This document shows positions 41,331 to 50,685 of a stretch of 64,000 nt of DNA, one piece after another. The notes under the pieces were generated by a model. The model ran no database searches. It had not been told where the DNA came from and saw nothing but the letters and a program-made list of their open reading frames with translations. This DNA comes from Lachnospiraceae bacterium (GTDB lineage: Bacteria > Bacillota > Clostridia > Lachnospirales > Lachnospiraceae): assembly GCA_024692715.1 (NCBI GenBank), contig JAILMH010000014.1, forward strand, positions 1-64,000, in the 5' to 3' direction. A program made the position numbers and the translations under genes. Positions within the stretch are counted from its first letter, which is position 1, and every line of letters begins with the position of its first letter.

Positions 41331-43082
41331 TCAGTCAATATCAATTTCGCCTGCATAATCATTCTTAAAAATTATTCTGTTACTGTCATCATCAAAGTAA
41401 TAATTTTTTCGTCTGATCTTTTTACCTGTGTCAAGATCAACGATCTTCTTTATCCTTGTATCATCATTTTCATCCATTTCGATCTCGACCAGATCCTCTG
41501 TTACACACCTTGGCGCTATTGAAACAGTATATAAAAGCTTAGAGATACCTTTTTCCGGTAATCCCGAACTCTCATTAAAAATAAATTTCTCAGTAAGAAT
41601 TCCCGCATGTGTATTTCGTCTTACCTCAAGTTCATAGTCCTCACCATTTTTATAAGTCTTACCGCCGATAGTCAGCGAATGGTCTCCGGGAATGATCTTA
41701 TCACCTGTATACTCATAAAATACACGGTCTGAATCATATATCCTCATGATTCCGTTTTCATTGGTATCATATCCGGATATATCGATTGCTATATCAGCTG
41801 ACGCGGACGTATCCACCGTTCCAGTTTTTTTACGGAACCTGCGTATCTCTTCTCTGGTTGATCCGCCGTTTAAAAGAAAGATCTCAGCAGCACTTCTAAG
41901 ATCCAGACTGCTGTTTTCATAATCTTCTCTTCCGTACAGAGCCTCAAAAATATCTCTTAGCTGGTTTTCCTCAATATACCGGTATTCTTCATCATCTTCA
42001 TCCATGTCATAATAATTTACATACGTCTTCATGTAATCACTTACGATCTCATCTCTGTCTGCGTCGAGCAGCGCTTCTATCAGGGCACACATAAAACCCG
42101 TTCTGTCCTTACCCTCAGTACAGTGAATAAGATACGGACCATCATGCTCCAGCATAAATCTGATGCCCTCAGCTGCCTTTTCCTTAAAGACATCTGCCTT
42201 AAAATCATAATCCATATTAAGGCAGGCAACACTTCCGGCGCTGACAAGCGAAGCATAATACTGAACATTGCTTGAATCCATATGTTCATCGATCTCTTTT
42301 TCTGAATCTGCCAGATTTAATACCGTCTTTATCCCGTTATTTACCTCAAGCTGTTCCACATAAGCAACTCTGCTGGCATTAGTAATGTTTATAGGGCTGC
42401 TTCCCCTGAAAATAAGGCTTTCTTTGATACTGCCTCCGCTCACAGCCCTCCAGTTGGCGAACTGCTCATCATCGTCGAAATCTGTACGTTCAGTGCTCCT
42501 GTCCATATTCCGAATATTATAATCATCAAGATATGCATCATTTTCAAGAAGAGAAATAGTCACAAGAATCTTGTTTAATTCTTCTCCGTCCTTTATTTCC
42601 CAGCCTGTTTTACCACTCTCATCCTTTACTTTCTTAAATAATCCTGTGCTTTCGGCAAAATTTCCCCCATTGATAGTAAGACCAACAGAGCCATCCTCAT
42701 TCACAAGAACACTCTCATTGACGTCCACGTCATTATCTTTATAGCAGAAGGGCATCGAGACGCTGTAATCCTTTATCGTTACATTTACAACGTCTCCGAC
42801 CTTATACCCTACCTCTTTCATATTATTGTAACTGACAGCAAGAACCATCATACCACTTTTCTTTATCATCGTTATCGCAGACGGTACATCGACAACATCT
42901 GCATACTCTGAAGTTTCAGATTCCTCAGAATTTTCCTCCTTCAGAGCCGTCTCTGTATCTTCCTCAACTGCCGCATCTTCGTTGACGACCTCTATTTCAT
43001 TGTCTGCGTAAACACTCACAACAGATGCCATTAGCATTATCAATGCAAGTAGTGTAACGTAAAAACGTTTCCTGATGTTCAT
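41331..43082 (-). CDS. Exported tyrosine-protein phosphatase
   Basis: A 583-residue secreted protein with a cleavable signal peptide (residues 1-26, ending SVYA), an acidic linker, a beta-rich domain (about 75-190) and a tyrosine phosphatase domain (about 200-400). The P-loop is IHCTEGKDRTG, with catalytic Cys321 and Arg327, matching the bacterial Y_phosphatase3 family. A C-terminal beta domain follows. Members dephosphorylate proteins or phosphoinositides; an extracellular substrate is implied. It begins 12 bases after the hydrogenase gene with a GAGG site, so it appears co-transcribed with it, which is a strange pairing. Confidence 0.8.
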   Translation of the reverse strand: MNIRKRFYVTLLALIMLMASVVSVYADNEIEVVNEDAAVEEDTETALKEENSEESETSEYADVVDVPSAITMIKKSGMMVLAVSYNNMKEVGYKVGDVVNVTIKDYSVSMPFCYKDNDVDVNESVLVNEDGSVGLTINGGNFAESTGLFKKVKDESGKTGWEIKDGEELNKILVTISLLENDAYLDDYNIRNMDRSTERTDFDDDEQFANWRAVSGGSIKESLIFRGSSPINITNASRVAYVEQLEVNNGIKTVLNLADSEKEIDEHMDSSNVQYYASLVSAGSVACLNMDYDFKADVFKEKAAEGIRFMLEHDGPYLIHCTEGKDRTGFMCALIEALLDADRDEIVSDYMKTYVNYYDMDEDDEEYRYIEENQLRDIFEALYGREDYENSSLDLRSAAEIFLLNGGSTREEIRRFRKKTGTVDTSASADIAIDISGYDTNENGIMRIYDSDRVFYEYTGDKIIPGDHSLTIGGKTYKNGEDYELEVRRNTHAGILTEKFIFNESSGLPEKGISKLLYTVSIAPRCVTEDLVEIEMDENDDTRIKKIVDLDTGKKIRRKNYYFDDDSNRIIFKNDYAGEIDID

Positions 43083-43094
43083 ACTGTCCTCACC

Positions 43095-44822
43095 TCATAC
43101 ATGAAGTATTTTTTCTGCTTTTTCACTCATAGGCTTTCCAAGCTCTTCATCATAGAGCTTCTTTACAGCCGGATTTTCATGGCTGAATCTAAGCGGCATA
43201 TTTCTGTCGAGATCATAGAGAATACGTCCCCGCTCATCCGCCCTTTCGATATCATCACAATGTATAGGCTGTCCGCCGCCTCCGGCACAGCCTCCCGGGC
43301 AGGCCATAACCTCAACAAAGTCAAACTTAACCTCCCCGGAAAGGATCGCATCACATAACCTTCTGGCATTTCCAAGCCCACTGGTCACTGCTATATTCAG
43401 CTTTGTCCCTGCTATATTGAAAGTCTTTGCCCTCCACGGCACATCCTTTTCATTCGGATTTCTGCGCACCTCCTGGAATGCATCCGGCTCAGGATTCTTA
43501 CCTGTGACAATGAATGAAGCTGTTCTTAAGGCAGCCTCCATAACACCGCCTGTAGTTCCGAAAATAACCCCTGCACCTGTATAATCGTCAAGAATCTCAT
43601 CAAAGGCAACCCCTTCAACTCTTCTTGGCGAAATCCTCTCTGAACGGATAAGCCTCAGAAGCTCCCTAGTGGTTAAAACCACATCCACATCAGGAGTTCC
43701 GTCTTCACGACGCATTTCAGGAAGAGTACATTCTTTTTTCTTCGAAACGCAAGGCATGATTGAAATACTGAATATCTCTGAAGGCTTAAGATCATGTTTT
43801 TTTGCAAAGTATGTCTTTAACACTGCCCCAAACATCTGCTGAGGGCTCTTGGAAGTTGAAAGCTGCCCTGCAAGCTCAGGATACTGGCTTTTAACAAAGC
43901 TCACCCATCCAGGACAACAGCTTGTGAACATCGGATATTTTGAAAGTTCTCCATTTTGAAGTCGTTTCAAAAATTCTGTTCCCTCTTCCATTATCGTAAG
44001 ATCTGCCGCATAGCTTGTATCAAAGACATAATCTATACCTATTGTTTTAAGCACTGCAGCTATCTTATTGACTGAAGCCTTCTCAAAATTTATTCCAAGT
44101 TCTTCTGCGACCGATGTCCTCACTGCAGGTGCTATCTGGACTGCAGTGACTATATTCGGATTTTCAATAGCCTCAAGTACCTTGTCAATATCATTTCTTT
44201 CACGAAGCGCCCCCACAGGACAATGTGTTATACACTGCCCGCAAAGCGTACAATCAGATTCCGTAATACTTATGTTATTTGATACATTTACACGAGTACG
44301 GCTTCCTGTCGCCTCAAGATCCCAGATCTTCATTCCCTGAACTTTATCGCATATCTGGATACATCTCATGCATTTTATACATTTATTGGCATCACGGATC
44401 AGAGGGAATGTAGAGTCCCACTCAGTAAATTTTTTCGGAAGTAAATGTTCTCCATAAGGATTATCTATTATTCCATAGTCATTTGCAAGACTTTGAAGCT
44501 GACAATTTCCGCTTCTTGAGCAGGTAGCGCACTTGCAGTCATGTTCTGAAAGGATAAGCTGAAGATTCATTTTCCTTGAAGCTCTTGCCCTTGGTGAATT
44601 TGTATTTATCACCATACCTTCCCGTACACGGTTATTGCAGGCAGGCACAAGCTTCTCTTCACCTTCCACATCCACGCAGCAAAGTCTGCAGGCGCCTATC
44701 TCATTGATATCTTTTAAATAACAAAGATGTGGGATATGGATACCGCATGCCCTTGCTGCATTCAAAATCGTTGTACCCTCAGGCACACTCACATTCCTGT
44801 CGTTGATTCTTAAATTTACCAT
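43095..44822 (-). CDS. hydA: NAD(P)H-linked [FeFe]-hydrogenase catalytic subunit
   Basis: A 575-residue hydrogenase. The N-terminus has a NuoG-type [2Fe-2S] domain and His-Cys3 cluster, then two [4Fe-4S] sites. The H-cluster motifs are intact: TSCCPGW (300-306), MPCVSKK (356-362) and MACPGGCAGGGGQP (506-519). It makes or uses H2 in the cytosol, exchanging electrons with its flavin partner encoded upstream. The ATG at 44822 overlaps that gene's stop and follows GGGAGG; a longer start at 44900 would lie fully inside it. No separate HydC-type thioredoxin-like subunit is seen. Confidence 0.95.
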   Translation of the reverse strand: MVNLRINDRNVSVPEGTTILNAARACGIHIPHLCYLKDINEIGACRLCCVDVEGEEKLVPACNNRVREGMVINTNSPRARASRKMNLQLILSEHDCKCATCSRSGNCQLQSLANDYGIIDNPYGEHLLPKKFTEWDSTFPLIRDANKCIKCMRCIQICDKVQGMKIWDLEATGSRTRVNVSNNISITESDCTLCGQCITHCPVGALRERNDIDKVLEAIENPNIVTAVQIAPAVRTSVAEELGINFEKASVNKIAAVLKTIGIDYVFDTSYAADLTIMEEGTEFLKRLQNGELSKYPMFTSCCPGWVSFVKSQYPELAGQLSTSKSPQQMFGAVLKTYFAKKHDLKPSEIFSISIMPCVSKKKECTLPEMRREDGTPDVDVVLTTRELLRLIRSERISPRRVEGVAFDEILDDYTGAGVIFGTTGGVMEAALRTASFIVTGKNPEPDAFQEVRRNPNEKDVPWRAKTFNIAGTKLNIAVTSGLGNARRLCDAILSGEVKFDFVEVMACPGGCAGGGGQPIHCDDIERADERGRILYDLDRNMPLRFSHENPAVKKLYDEELGKPMSEKAEKILHV

Positions 44823-46648
44823 TCTGCGTGCCTCCCTCCTTTGAAACCACCGTAGCCAAAGTGATCGCATCGAAGGCATCGGCCGCATTCCTGTGCACAC
44901 TCTTCATCACTCATACCGACACTTACAAGCTCAAAGTTTCCTTCGATATTTGTAAATGACTTAGCTTTAAGATTGACTCTTCCACATGCCGGACTATTGG
45001 TAAGCTGAGGCAGCGGTATATCGACCTCAGTTGCTATCCTGTGATCAAATCCCAGAAATTCATCTATATTTGCGGCTGCCACTTTACCTGCCGCAACTGC
45101 AAGGATAACTGTAGCCGGGCCTGATACAGCATCTCCGCCTGCAAATACATTTCCACTGCCCTCAACAAAGCTGGAGTTTTCTGCCTGTATCCTTCCTCTC
45201 TGAGTGCTTATTCCATTGTCTTCAAACGGTCGGAGCTCAGAAACCTGACCGATAGCAACAATAATATAGTCTGCCGGTATCTTTACCTCATCACTGTCTG
45301 CTTTTTTAATTCCCGGCCTTCCATCCCTTCCGATATCGGATATGATCTGAGGCTGAGCCCAAAGAGCTGTTGCCATTCCTTTTTTATTCTTTTCAATATG
45401 TGCCGGTGCGTGCAAAGGTAATATCTCAGCCCCTTCAGCCTGTGCTTCTTCAATTTCCTCAAACAGAGCCGTCATATCCTCTATTCTCCGCCTATACACA
45501 CATGTCACATGCTTTGCGCCAAGACGAAGAGCTGTGCGTGTCGCATCCATCGCAACATTGCCGCCGCCTACTATAACTGCATTTTTACCATGCATATCGA
45601 TAGTTTCGCCCTCACCTATACTTCTGAGCATTTCTACAGCACTCAAAACATTAGGTGCATCTTCTCCATCTATTCCGAGCTTTCTGTCTCCATGCGCACC
45701 TACAGAAAGATATACAGCATCGTACTTTTTCTTAAGTTCATCCACAGTTATATCTTTACCGACGGATGTATCCAAAACCACATTTACACCCGTATCGATG
45801 ATATGCTGAATATCCTTGTCAAGTACATCCTGTGGAAGTCTGTAATCCGGTATTCCGTATCTGAGCATTCCTCCGAGCTTGTGACGCTGCTCATAGACTG
45901 TGGCCGAATGTCCCATAAGCGTAAGAAAATAAGCCGCTGTAAGTCCTCCCGGGCCGCCACCGACTATTGCAACTGACTTTCCCGTAGCTTCTGCACACTT
46001 AGGAATTTCATCATTCTTTGCATGATCCACAGCATATCGCTTGATACCGCATATATTTATTGCATCATCCATCATCGTACGACGACACTTTTCCTCACAT
46101 GGATGCTCACAAACATACGCACAGACTGAAGGAAACGGATTATCCTTTCTGATAAGCTTAACCGCCTCTTCATTTTTACCGGCTCCGACAAGAGCAATAT
46201 AGCCGGGTACATCCACATGTGCCGGACACTGTGACATACAGGGGATCGCCTGTTTTAAGCCACAGATACATCTTCCCTTTGTAATATGCTCAACATAATC
46301 ATCACGAAATCCCCGAATACCCATAAGGATCGCTCTGGCTGTTTCTGCTCCTATTGCGCAGTCTGCAGTCATTGATATTGACAATGCAGTTTTCTCGATC
46401 TCATCGATTATAGCCAGATCAGCATCCCCATCAAGTACATCCTCAAGCATCTCGGCGAGCCTTCCGAGACCAATCCTGCACGGAGTGCATTTACCGCAGG
46501 TCTGTGCATGACTCATACGCAAAAAGCTAAGAGACATGTCCACAGGACAGATTCCCGGCGGGCTGGCTTTAATACGCCGCTCAACATTTCTGTACAATTC
46601 GTCCATGTGTTTTTGAATCCTGTCGGATTCCATTATCAAACGACTCAT
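44816..46648 (-). CDS. NuoF-type Fe-S domain fused to GltD NAD(P)H oxidoreductase, hydrogenase partner
   Basis: A 610-residue fusion. Residues 1-120 hold the NuoF C-terminal [4Fe-4S] site (TCGKCTPCR with Cys51, Cys54, Cys57, plus Cys97). A GltD/NfnB-like module follows, with FAD-binding VGGGPGG, NAD(P)H-binding VGGGNVAMD and closing AGGDAVSGPATVILAV. A second cysteine-rich region (ECGRCLRCDHFG) ends it. It takes electrons from or to NAD(P)H and couples them to HydA. The ATG at 46648 has GGGAGG eight bases upstream and is chosen over a start at 46663. It lacks the FMN domain of HydB-type NuoF subunits, so FMN-based bifurcation is unlikely. Confidence 0.85.
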   Translation of the reverse strand: MSRLIMESDRIQKHMDELYRNVERRIKASPPGICPVDMSLSFLRMSHAQTCGKCTPCRIGLGRLAEMLEDVLDGDADLAIIDEIEKTALSISMTADCAIGAETARAILMGIRGFRDDYVEHITKGRCICGLKQAIPCMSQCPAHVDVPGYIALVGAGKNEEAVKLIRKDNPFPSVCAYVCEHPCEEKCRRTMMDDAINICGIKRYAVDHAKNDEIPKCAEATGKSVAIVGGGPGGLTAAYFLTLMGHSATVYEQRHKLGGMLRYGIPDYRLPQDVLDKDIQHIIDTGVNVVLDTSVGKDITVDELKKKYDAVYLSVGAHGDRKLGIDGEDAPNVLSAVEMLRSIGEGETIDMHGKNAVIVGGGNVAMDATRTALRLGAKHVTCVYRRRIEDMTALFEEIEEAQAEGAEILPLHAPAHIEKNKKGMATALWAQPQIISDIGRDGRPGIKKADSDEVKIPADYIIVAIGQVSELRPFEDNGISTQRGRIQAENSSFVEGSGNVFAGGDAVSGPATVILAVAAGKVAAANIDEFLGFDHRIATEVDIPLPQLTNSPACGRVNLKAKSFTNIEGNFELVSVGMSDEECAQECGRCLRCDHFGYGGFKGGRHAEW

Positions 46649-46683
46649 ACAATTTCCTCCCATTCGCTTTTAATTGTACATAA

Positions 46684-46712
46684 ATTATATCATCATACGT
46701 GAGCCATTGTAA
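46684..46712 (-). promoter_or_regulatory. Sigma-A promoter of the hydrogenase operon
   Basis: TTACAA (46707-46712) and a perfect TATAAT (46684-46689) with a 17-base spacer on the minus strand. About 36 bases separate the -10 from the start codon. Confidence 0.7.
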
Positions 46713-46842
46713 TAATAGTTATTTTTATAACGAAATTGACTTATTTTTTGTGCATAATTCTCATATTTTTGTATGCATAATTATATTAAATTTATTCTAG
46801 TTTGTGGAATTTATCTAAGAGCATTAGAAAATCAGAAATTAA

Positions 46843-46870
46843 GGACCCCCGCAAATATATGCGAGGGTCC
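46843..46870 (-). terminator. Terminator of the Tat-reductase-Rnf operon
   Basis: Arms GGACCCCCGC (46843-46852) and GCGAGGGTCC (46861-46870) pair with one mismatch around an AAATATAT loop. It lies 35 bases past rnfB. The following T-run is short. Confidence 0.7.
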
Positions 46871-46904
46871 CTGAGCCATATGTGAAATTCAGTTCACAAC
46901 AAAA

Positions 46905-47735
46905 TTACTGTGCTGCAGACTTAACTACAGGCTTTGCATCAGCAGAGCTGATAATAACATGTGCAGGACACTTTTCAGCACACTTATTACATCCAACACA
47001 CTTTTCATAATCGATGTGTGCAATATCATTTATAACATGAATTGCATCATGTTCACACTGCTTTTCACAAAGGTGACATGCGATACATCCTGCAGAACAC
47101 TGCTTACGGACAACCATACCTTTTTCAGTGCTTGAACACTGAACAGCCTGAATGTTCTTGACCGGCTTGAACTCAATGATCTTCTGAGGACATTCTTTAA
47201 TACATTTTCCACAGGCGATACATTTATCAGGATCAACATGAGCAACGCCATCCTTAACTGTGATAGCATTCTCTGGACATACAGCTGCACATGAGCCAAA
47301 TCCGAGACATCCGTGCTCACAATCCCAGATCTGAAGACCTGAAAGAGCTGCTGCACGACAGTCCATGATTCCGGCATAGTTTGCCTTCTGCTGTGTAACG
47401 TGACAGCTTCCGATACATTTAACAAATGCTGCCTTTCTTTCTTCTGCTGTTCCATCAACAGCAACACCCATAACTTCACCAACTTTGGCAGCTACAGGAG
47501 CACCACCGACAGGACATCCGTTTACAGGTGCCTCGCCTGCTGCAATAGCAGCAGCCATAGCATCACATCCTGCATATCCACATGCACCGCAGTTATTTCC
47601 AGGGAGACACTCTCTAACCTTTGTCTCTCTCTCATCAACAGCGACATAAAACTTTTTATTAAAAAATACCAGACCGATTCCAACAAGGATACCGGCCACG
47701 GCAAGAACCAGTGTAGCAATCACTATTCCGTTCAT
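46905..47735 (-). CDS. rnfB: Rnf complex subunit B (multi-cluster ferredoxin)
   Basis: A 276-residue RnfB. An N-terminal membrane helix (1-25) is followed by the RnfB [4Fe-4S] domain with RECLPGNNCGACGYAGC (Cys43, Cys49, Cys52, Cys57). Several ferredoxin-type motifs come next (CIACGKCIKECP, CIACHLCEKQCEHDA, CVGCNKCAEKCP). It accepts electrons from reduced ferredoxin on the cytoplasmic side. The final gene of the operon, 15 bases after rnfA; RnfB-last order is usual in Clostridia. Confidence 0.95.
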   Translation of the reverse strand: MNGIVIATLVLAVAGILVGIGLVFFNKKFYVAVDERETKVRECLPGNNCGACGYAGCDAMAAAIAAGEAPVNGCPVGGAPVAAKVGEVMGVAVDGTAEERKAAFVKCIGSCHVTQQKANYAGIMDCRAAALSGLQIWDCEHGCLGFGSCAAVCPENAITVKDGVAHVDPDKCIACGKCIKECPQKIIEFKPVKNIQAVQCSSTEKGMVVRKQCSAGCIACHLCEKQCEHDAIHVINDIAHIDYEKCVGCNKCAEKCPAHVIISSADAKPVVKSAAQ

Positions 47736-47750
47736 GATCGATATTCCTCC

Positions 47751-48326
47751 TTAAATTGATAATCCAGAAAATCCCATAAATGCAATTGACATAAGAGCTG
47801 CACAGAGAAGAACAATAGGTGCGCCCTTTACAGGTGCAGGAAGATCATCTTCATTTATACGGCTTCTTAATCCGGCAAGAAGTACGATAGCGATCGTATA
47901 ACCGACTGCTGTACCAAATCCGGCAAGCACGCTCTGTGCGAAGTTATATTCATTAGTTACATTTGTAAGAGCGACACCAAGTACTGCACAGTTGGTAGTG
48001 ATCAGCGGAAGATAAATACCAAGAGCCTTATACAGTGCAGGTGATGTCTTTTTAAGGAACATCTCAACGATCTGAACAAGTGCTGCAATGATCAGGATGA
48101 AAACGATAGTCTTCATGTAATCCAGACCGAATGGATCAAGTACATAGTTATAAAGGAGACTTGCAACCGCTGATGCGATAGTTATAACGAAAATAACTGC
48201 TGCACCAAGGCTTGCTGAAGCCTTCATGTTTTTTGATACGCCAAGGAAGGAGCATATTCCAAGGAACTGTATCAGAACGACGTTATTAATGAGCGCCGCT
48301 GTAATAACGATCATTAAATATTCCAT
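47751..48326 (-). CDS. rnfA: Rnf complex subunit A
   Basis: A 191-residue membrane protein with six helices, of standard length. Conserved segments are NNVVLIQFLGICSFLGVS and LITTNCAVLGVAL, with the cysteines that hold a membrane Fe cluster between RnfA and RnfE. It carries electrons across the membrane. 3 bases after rnfE. Confidence 0.95.
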   Translation of the reverse strand: MEYLMIVITAALINNVVLIQFLGICSFLGVSKNMKASASLGAAVIFVITIASAVASLLYNYVLDPFGLDYMKTIVFILIIAALVQIVEMFLKKTSPALYKALGIYLPLITTNCAVLGVALTNVTNEYNFAQSVLAGFGTAVGYTIAIVLLAGLRSRINEDDLPAPVKGAPIVLLCAALMSIAFMGFSGLSI

Positions 48327-48329
48327 CAG

Positions 48330-49100
48330 TTAGTTCTCCTTTCCTTTATTTGTTTCTTCTGTCTTAGGAGCTGCAGGCTTTGCTGCCGGCTTTACAGCTG
48401 ATTTAGCTGCTGTCTTGAGCACGTCTGCTGCTTCTTTACGAGCTGCACAGGAAACACCACATGAGCCACATGAACCTGCACAACCTTCTTCAACAATATC
48501 ATTAGCGCGAGTTGTGATAGAAGCCGCATTCATAACCATGACCATGAATGCGATAACCATAAATGCGCCCGGAGCCTTAACGAAGATTCCGATAGGCTCG
48601 ATAGAATCAGGAAGAACCTGAGCACCAAATGCAGTACCTGCTCCAATGAACTCACGGATAAGACCGAGGATACCAAGTGCAATGGTGAATCCGAGACCCA
48701 TTCCGATACCATCGAAACAAGCAAGGCCTATAGAATTTTTATTAGCATATGCCTCGGCACGGCCAAGGATGATACAGTTAACAACTATAAGAGGTATATA
48801 AATACCCAACGCTTCATTCAGTGCCGGAAGATAAGCCTCCATAAGAAGCTCTACTGTTGTAACAAGAGTTGCAACAATAACGATGTAACTTGGAAGTCGT
48901 ACATCATCCGGAATAACTTTTCTAAGTGCGGAAATGATCATATTTGATGCGATCAGAACCACTGTAGTTGAAAGACCCATTCCGATACCATTTGTGGCAG
49001 ATGTAGTTACCGCGAGGGTAGGACACATACCAAGCATGAGTACCATACAAGGGTTTTCTTTTACGATACCATTATAAATTCGCTCAACATACTTATTCAT
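48330..49100 (-). CDS. rnfE: Rnf complex subunit E with cysteine-rich C-terminal tail
   Basis: A 256-residue RnfE. Residues 1-200 are the usual six-helix core (NPCMVLMLGMCPTLAVT, PLIVVNCIILGRAEAYA). A 54-residue tail not needed for the core follows, with four cysteines (207, 211, 214, 218: CAGSCGSCGVSC) and an Ala/Lys/Pro-rich end. The core partners RnfA; the tail could bind a metal or an Fe-S cluster, which is inference. 13 bases after the rnfD-rnfG fusion. Confidence 0.95.
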   Translation of the reverse strand: MNKYVERIYNGIVKENPCMVLMLGMCPTLAVTTSATNGIGMGLSTTVVLIASNMIISALRKVIPDDVRLPSYIVIVATLVTTVELLMEAYLPALNEALGIYIPLIVVNCIILGRAEAYANKNSIGLACFDGIGMGLGFTIALGILGLIREFIGAGTAFGAQVLPDSIEPIGIFVKAPGAFMVIAFMVMVMNAASITTRANDIVEEGCAGSCGSCGVSCAARKEAADVLKTAAKSAVKPAAKPAAPKTEETNKGKEN

Positions 49101-49113
49101 CTCTTAGCCCTCC

Positions 49114-50685
49114 TTACTGTGCATTTGCAGCTACAAAGTCAAGCGCTGCATTAACTGCATTAACAACTGCACCAGATGTAATTGAGGCTCCAGAAATAGA
49201 GTTGATCTCATCATCAGCTGTAGAACCGCCAGCCTTATTAAGTGTGAACTTAGAAGCTGTTCTTCCAACAAACTGACCCTTGAATTCATCCTCGTCTGCT
49301 CTCATACCCATACCGGCTGTCTCATTCAACTCTGTGAATGCGATTCCGTTAAGAGTACCGTCAAGACTGATACCTGCTGAAAGTGTGATCTGACCGTCGA
49401 AACCATCCTTAGATGATACACTTACAACATAACCAACTGTATTTCCTGATGAATCTTTACCAGCAACAACGCTGTTGATCAATACATTACCAAAGTCAGT
49501 GCCATAAACTTCACCGTTGAGTGCATCTACAGCCGCTGTCATTGTTTCGTCATTTTCGAATGTCTCAGCATCCGGCATAACTGCCTTATAAGATTCCATA
49601 TTCTTTGCAATGTTCTGCTGCTCGATGGTCTCCTTTGTTGTCTCATAAACTGAGCTGAGAAGAAGGCCTGCGATAATTGCGATCGCACCAAGAACAATTA
49701 CAGGAACAGGAATAATAGAGCTCTTTTCATCGTTCTTCACGTTGATAGTATTATCAGTCTGAGCTCCGCTTCTAAATGCGTATGGCTTAGGAATGATAAA
49801 CTCATCGATCATAGGAGTAAAGAGGTTTGACATAATAACCGCATAGCTTACAGAATCTGCTGAGCTTCCGAGTACACGGAAAAGTCCGGCAAGAACACCT
49901 ACGATAACACCGTAGATAACCTGTCCTTTACTTGTAACAGGACTTGAAACAGGATCTGTAGCCATGAAGAAGGCTGCCATTATAACACCGCCTGCAAAAA
50001 GCTGTCCCATGAGATAGTTAAGGCTGAATCCTTTTCCACCAAAGATTCCCATGAATGCAACGAATGAAAGAATTGTTGCGGCCGGGATTTCAATTGTGAT
50101 ACCTCCAACTACCCAAAGGTACATACCACCAATGAAAAGTGCAAGTGTTGAACATCCGATCACACCGTTTGTAAATCCAAATGCCATTTTTACGACACTT
50201 ACAGCAGTGCCACCGGCCATATCAGCAAGAGGTGTAGCTCCTGAGATGCCATTTACTGCGTATGAAGTCATTGTTGTTCCAAACGAAATAAGAAGGAAGC
50301 ATCTTGCTGCAAGAGCCGGATTCATCACATTCTTACCGAGTCCTCCAAAGAGTGACTTAACGATGATAATTGCAAATACCGCACCGATAAACGGAATGTA
50401 GAGCGGAACACCTGCCGGAAGACAAAGTGCAAGAAGAAGACCTGTAACAACAGCACTTCCGTCTTTGATAGTGTTTTCCTTCTTAGCAATATAGTCAAAT
50501 ACAAATTCAGAAAGAACTGCAGATACAATACTTGTAAGTATTATAAGAGCTGCATGCAATCCGAAATGATAAATTCCTACAACTGTAGCAGGGATCAGAG
50601 CAAGTACCACATCATACATTACCTGACCTGTAGATAACTTGCTTCTCACATGCGGGCTCGGTGAAACGTTTAATACATTACTCAT
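49114..50685 (-). CDS. rnfDG: RnfD-RnfG fusion, flavinylated Rnf subunit
   Basis: A 523-residue fusion of two Rnf subunits normally made separately. Residues 1-303 are RnfD, with the flavinylation motif SGAT at 148-151 (Thr151) and the PKPYAFR end. After a short linker, residues 324-346 form the RnfG membrane helix, and 350-523 the extracytoplasmic FMN-binding domain. Its flavin motif reads SGAS (Ser501) followed by IT, rather than the usual SGAT. The two flavin sites pass electrons through and out of the membrane. The frame is continuous with no start between domains, so it is a true fusion. Overlaps rnfC by 4 bases. Confidence 0.9.
   Translation of the reverse strand: MSNVLNVSPSPHVRSKLSTGQVMYDVVLALIPATVVGIYHFGLHAALIILTSIVSAVLSEFVFDYIAKKENTIKDGSAVVTGLLLALCLPAGVPLYIPFIGAVFAIIIVKSLFGGLGKNVMNPALAARCFLLISFGTTMTSYAVNGISGATPLADMAGGTAVSVVKMAFGFTNGVIGCSTLALFIGGMYLWVVGGITIEIPAATILSFVAFMGIFGGKGFSLNYLMGQLFAGGVIMAAFFMATDPVSSPVTSKGQVIYGVIVGVLAGLFRVLGSSADSVSYAVIMSNLFTPMIDEFIIPKPYAFRSGAQTDNTINVKNDEKSSIIPVPVIVLGAIAIIAGLLLSSVYETTKETIEQQNIAKNMESYKAVMPDAETFENDETMTAAVDALNGEVYGTDFGNVLINSVVAGKDSSGNTVGYVVSVSSKDGFDGQITLSAGISLDGTLNGIAFTELNETAGMGMRADEDEFKGQFVGRTASKFTLNKAGGSTADDEINSISGASITSGAVVNAVNAALDFVAANAQ

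Noticed and set aside
43095-46648. Trimeric bifurcating HydABC hydrogenase
   Set aside because: No HydC-type subunit, and the NuoF partner lacks the FMN domain; it is better read as a GltD-linked two-subunit enzyme.
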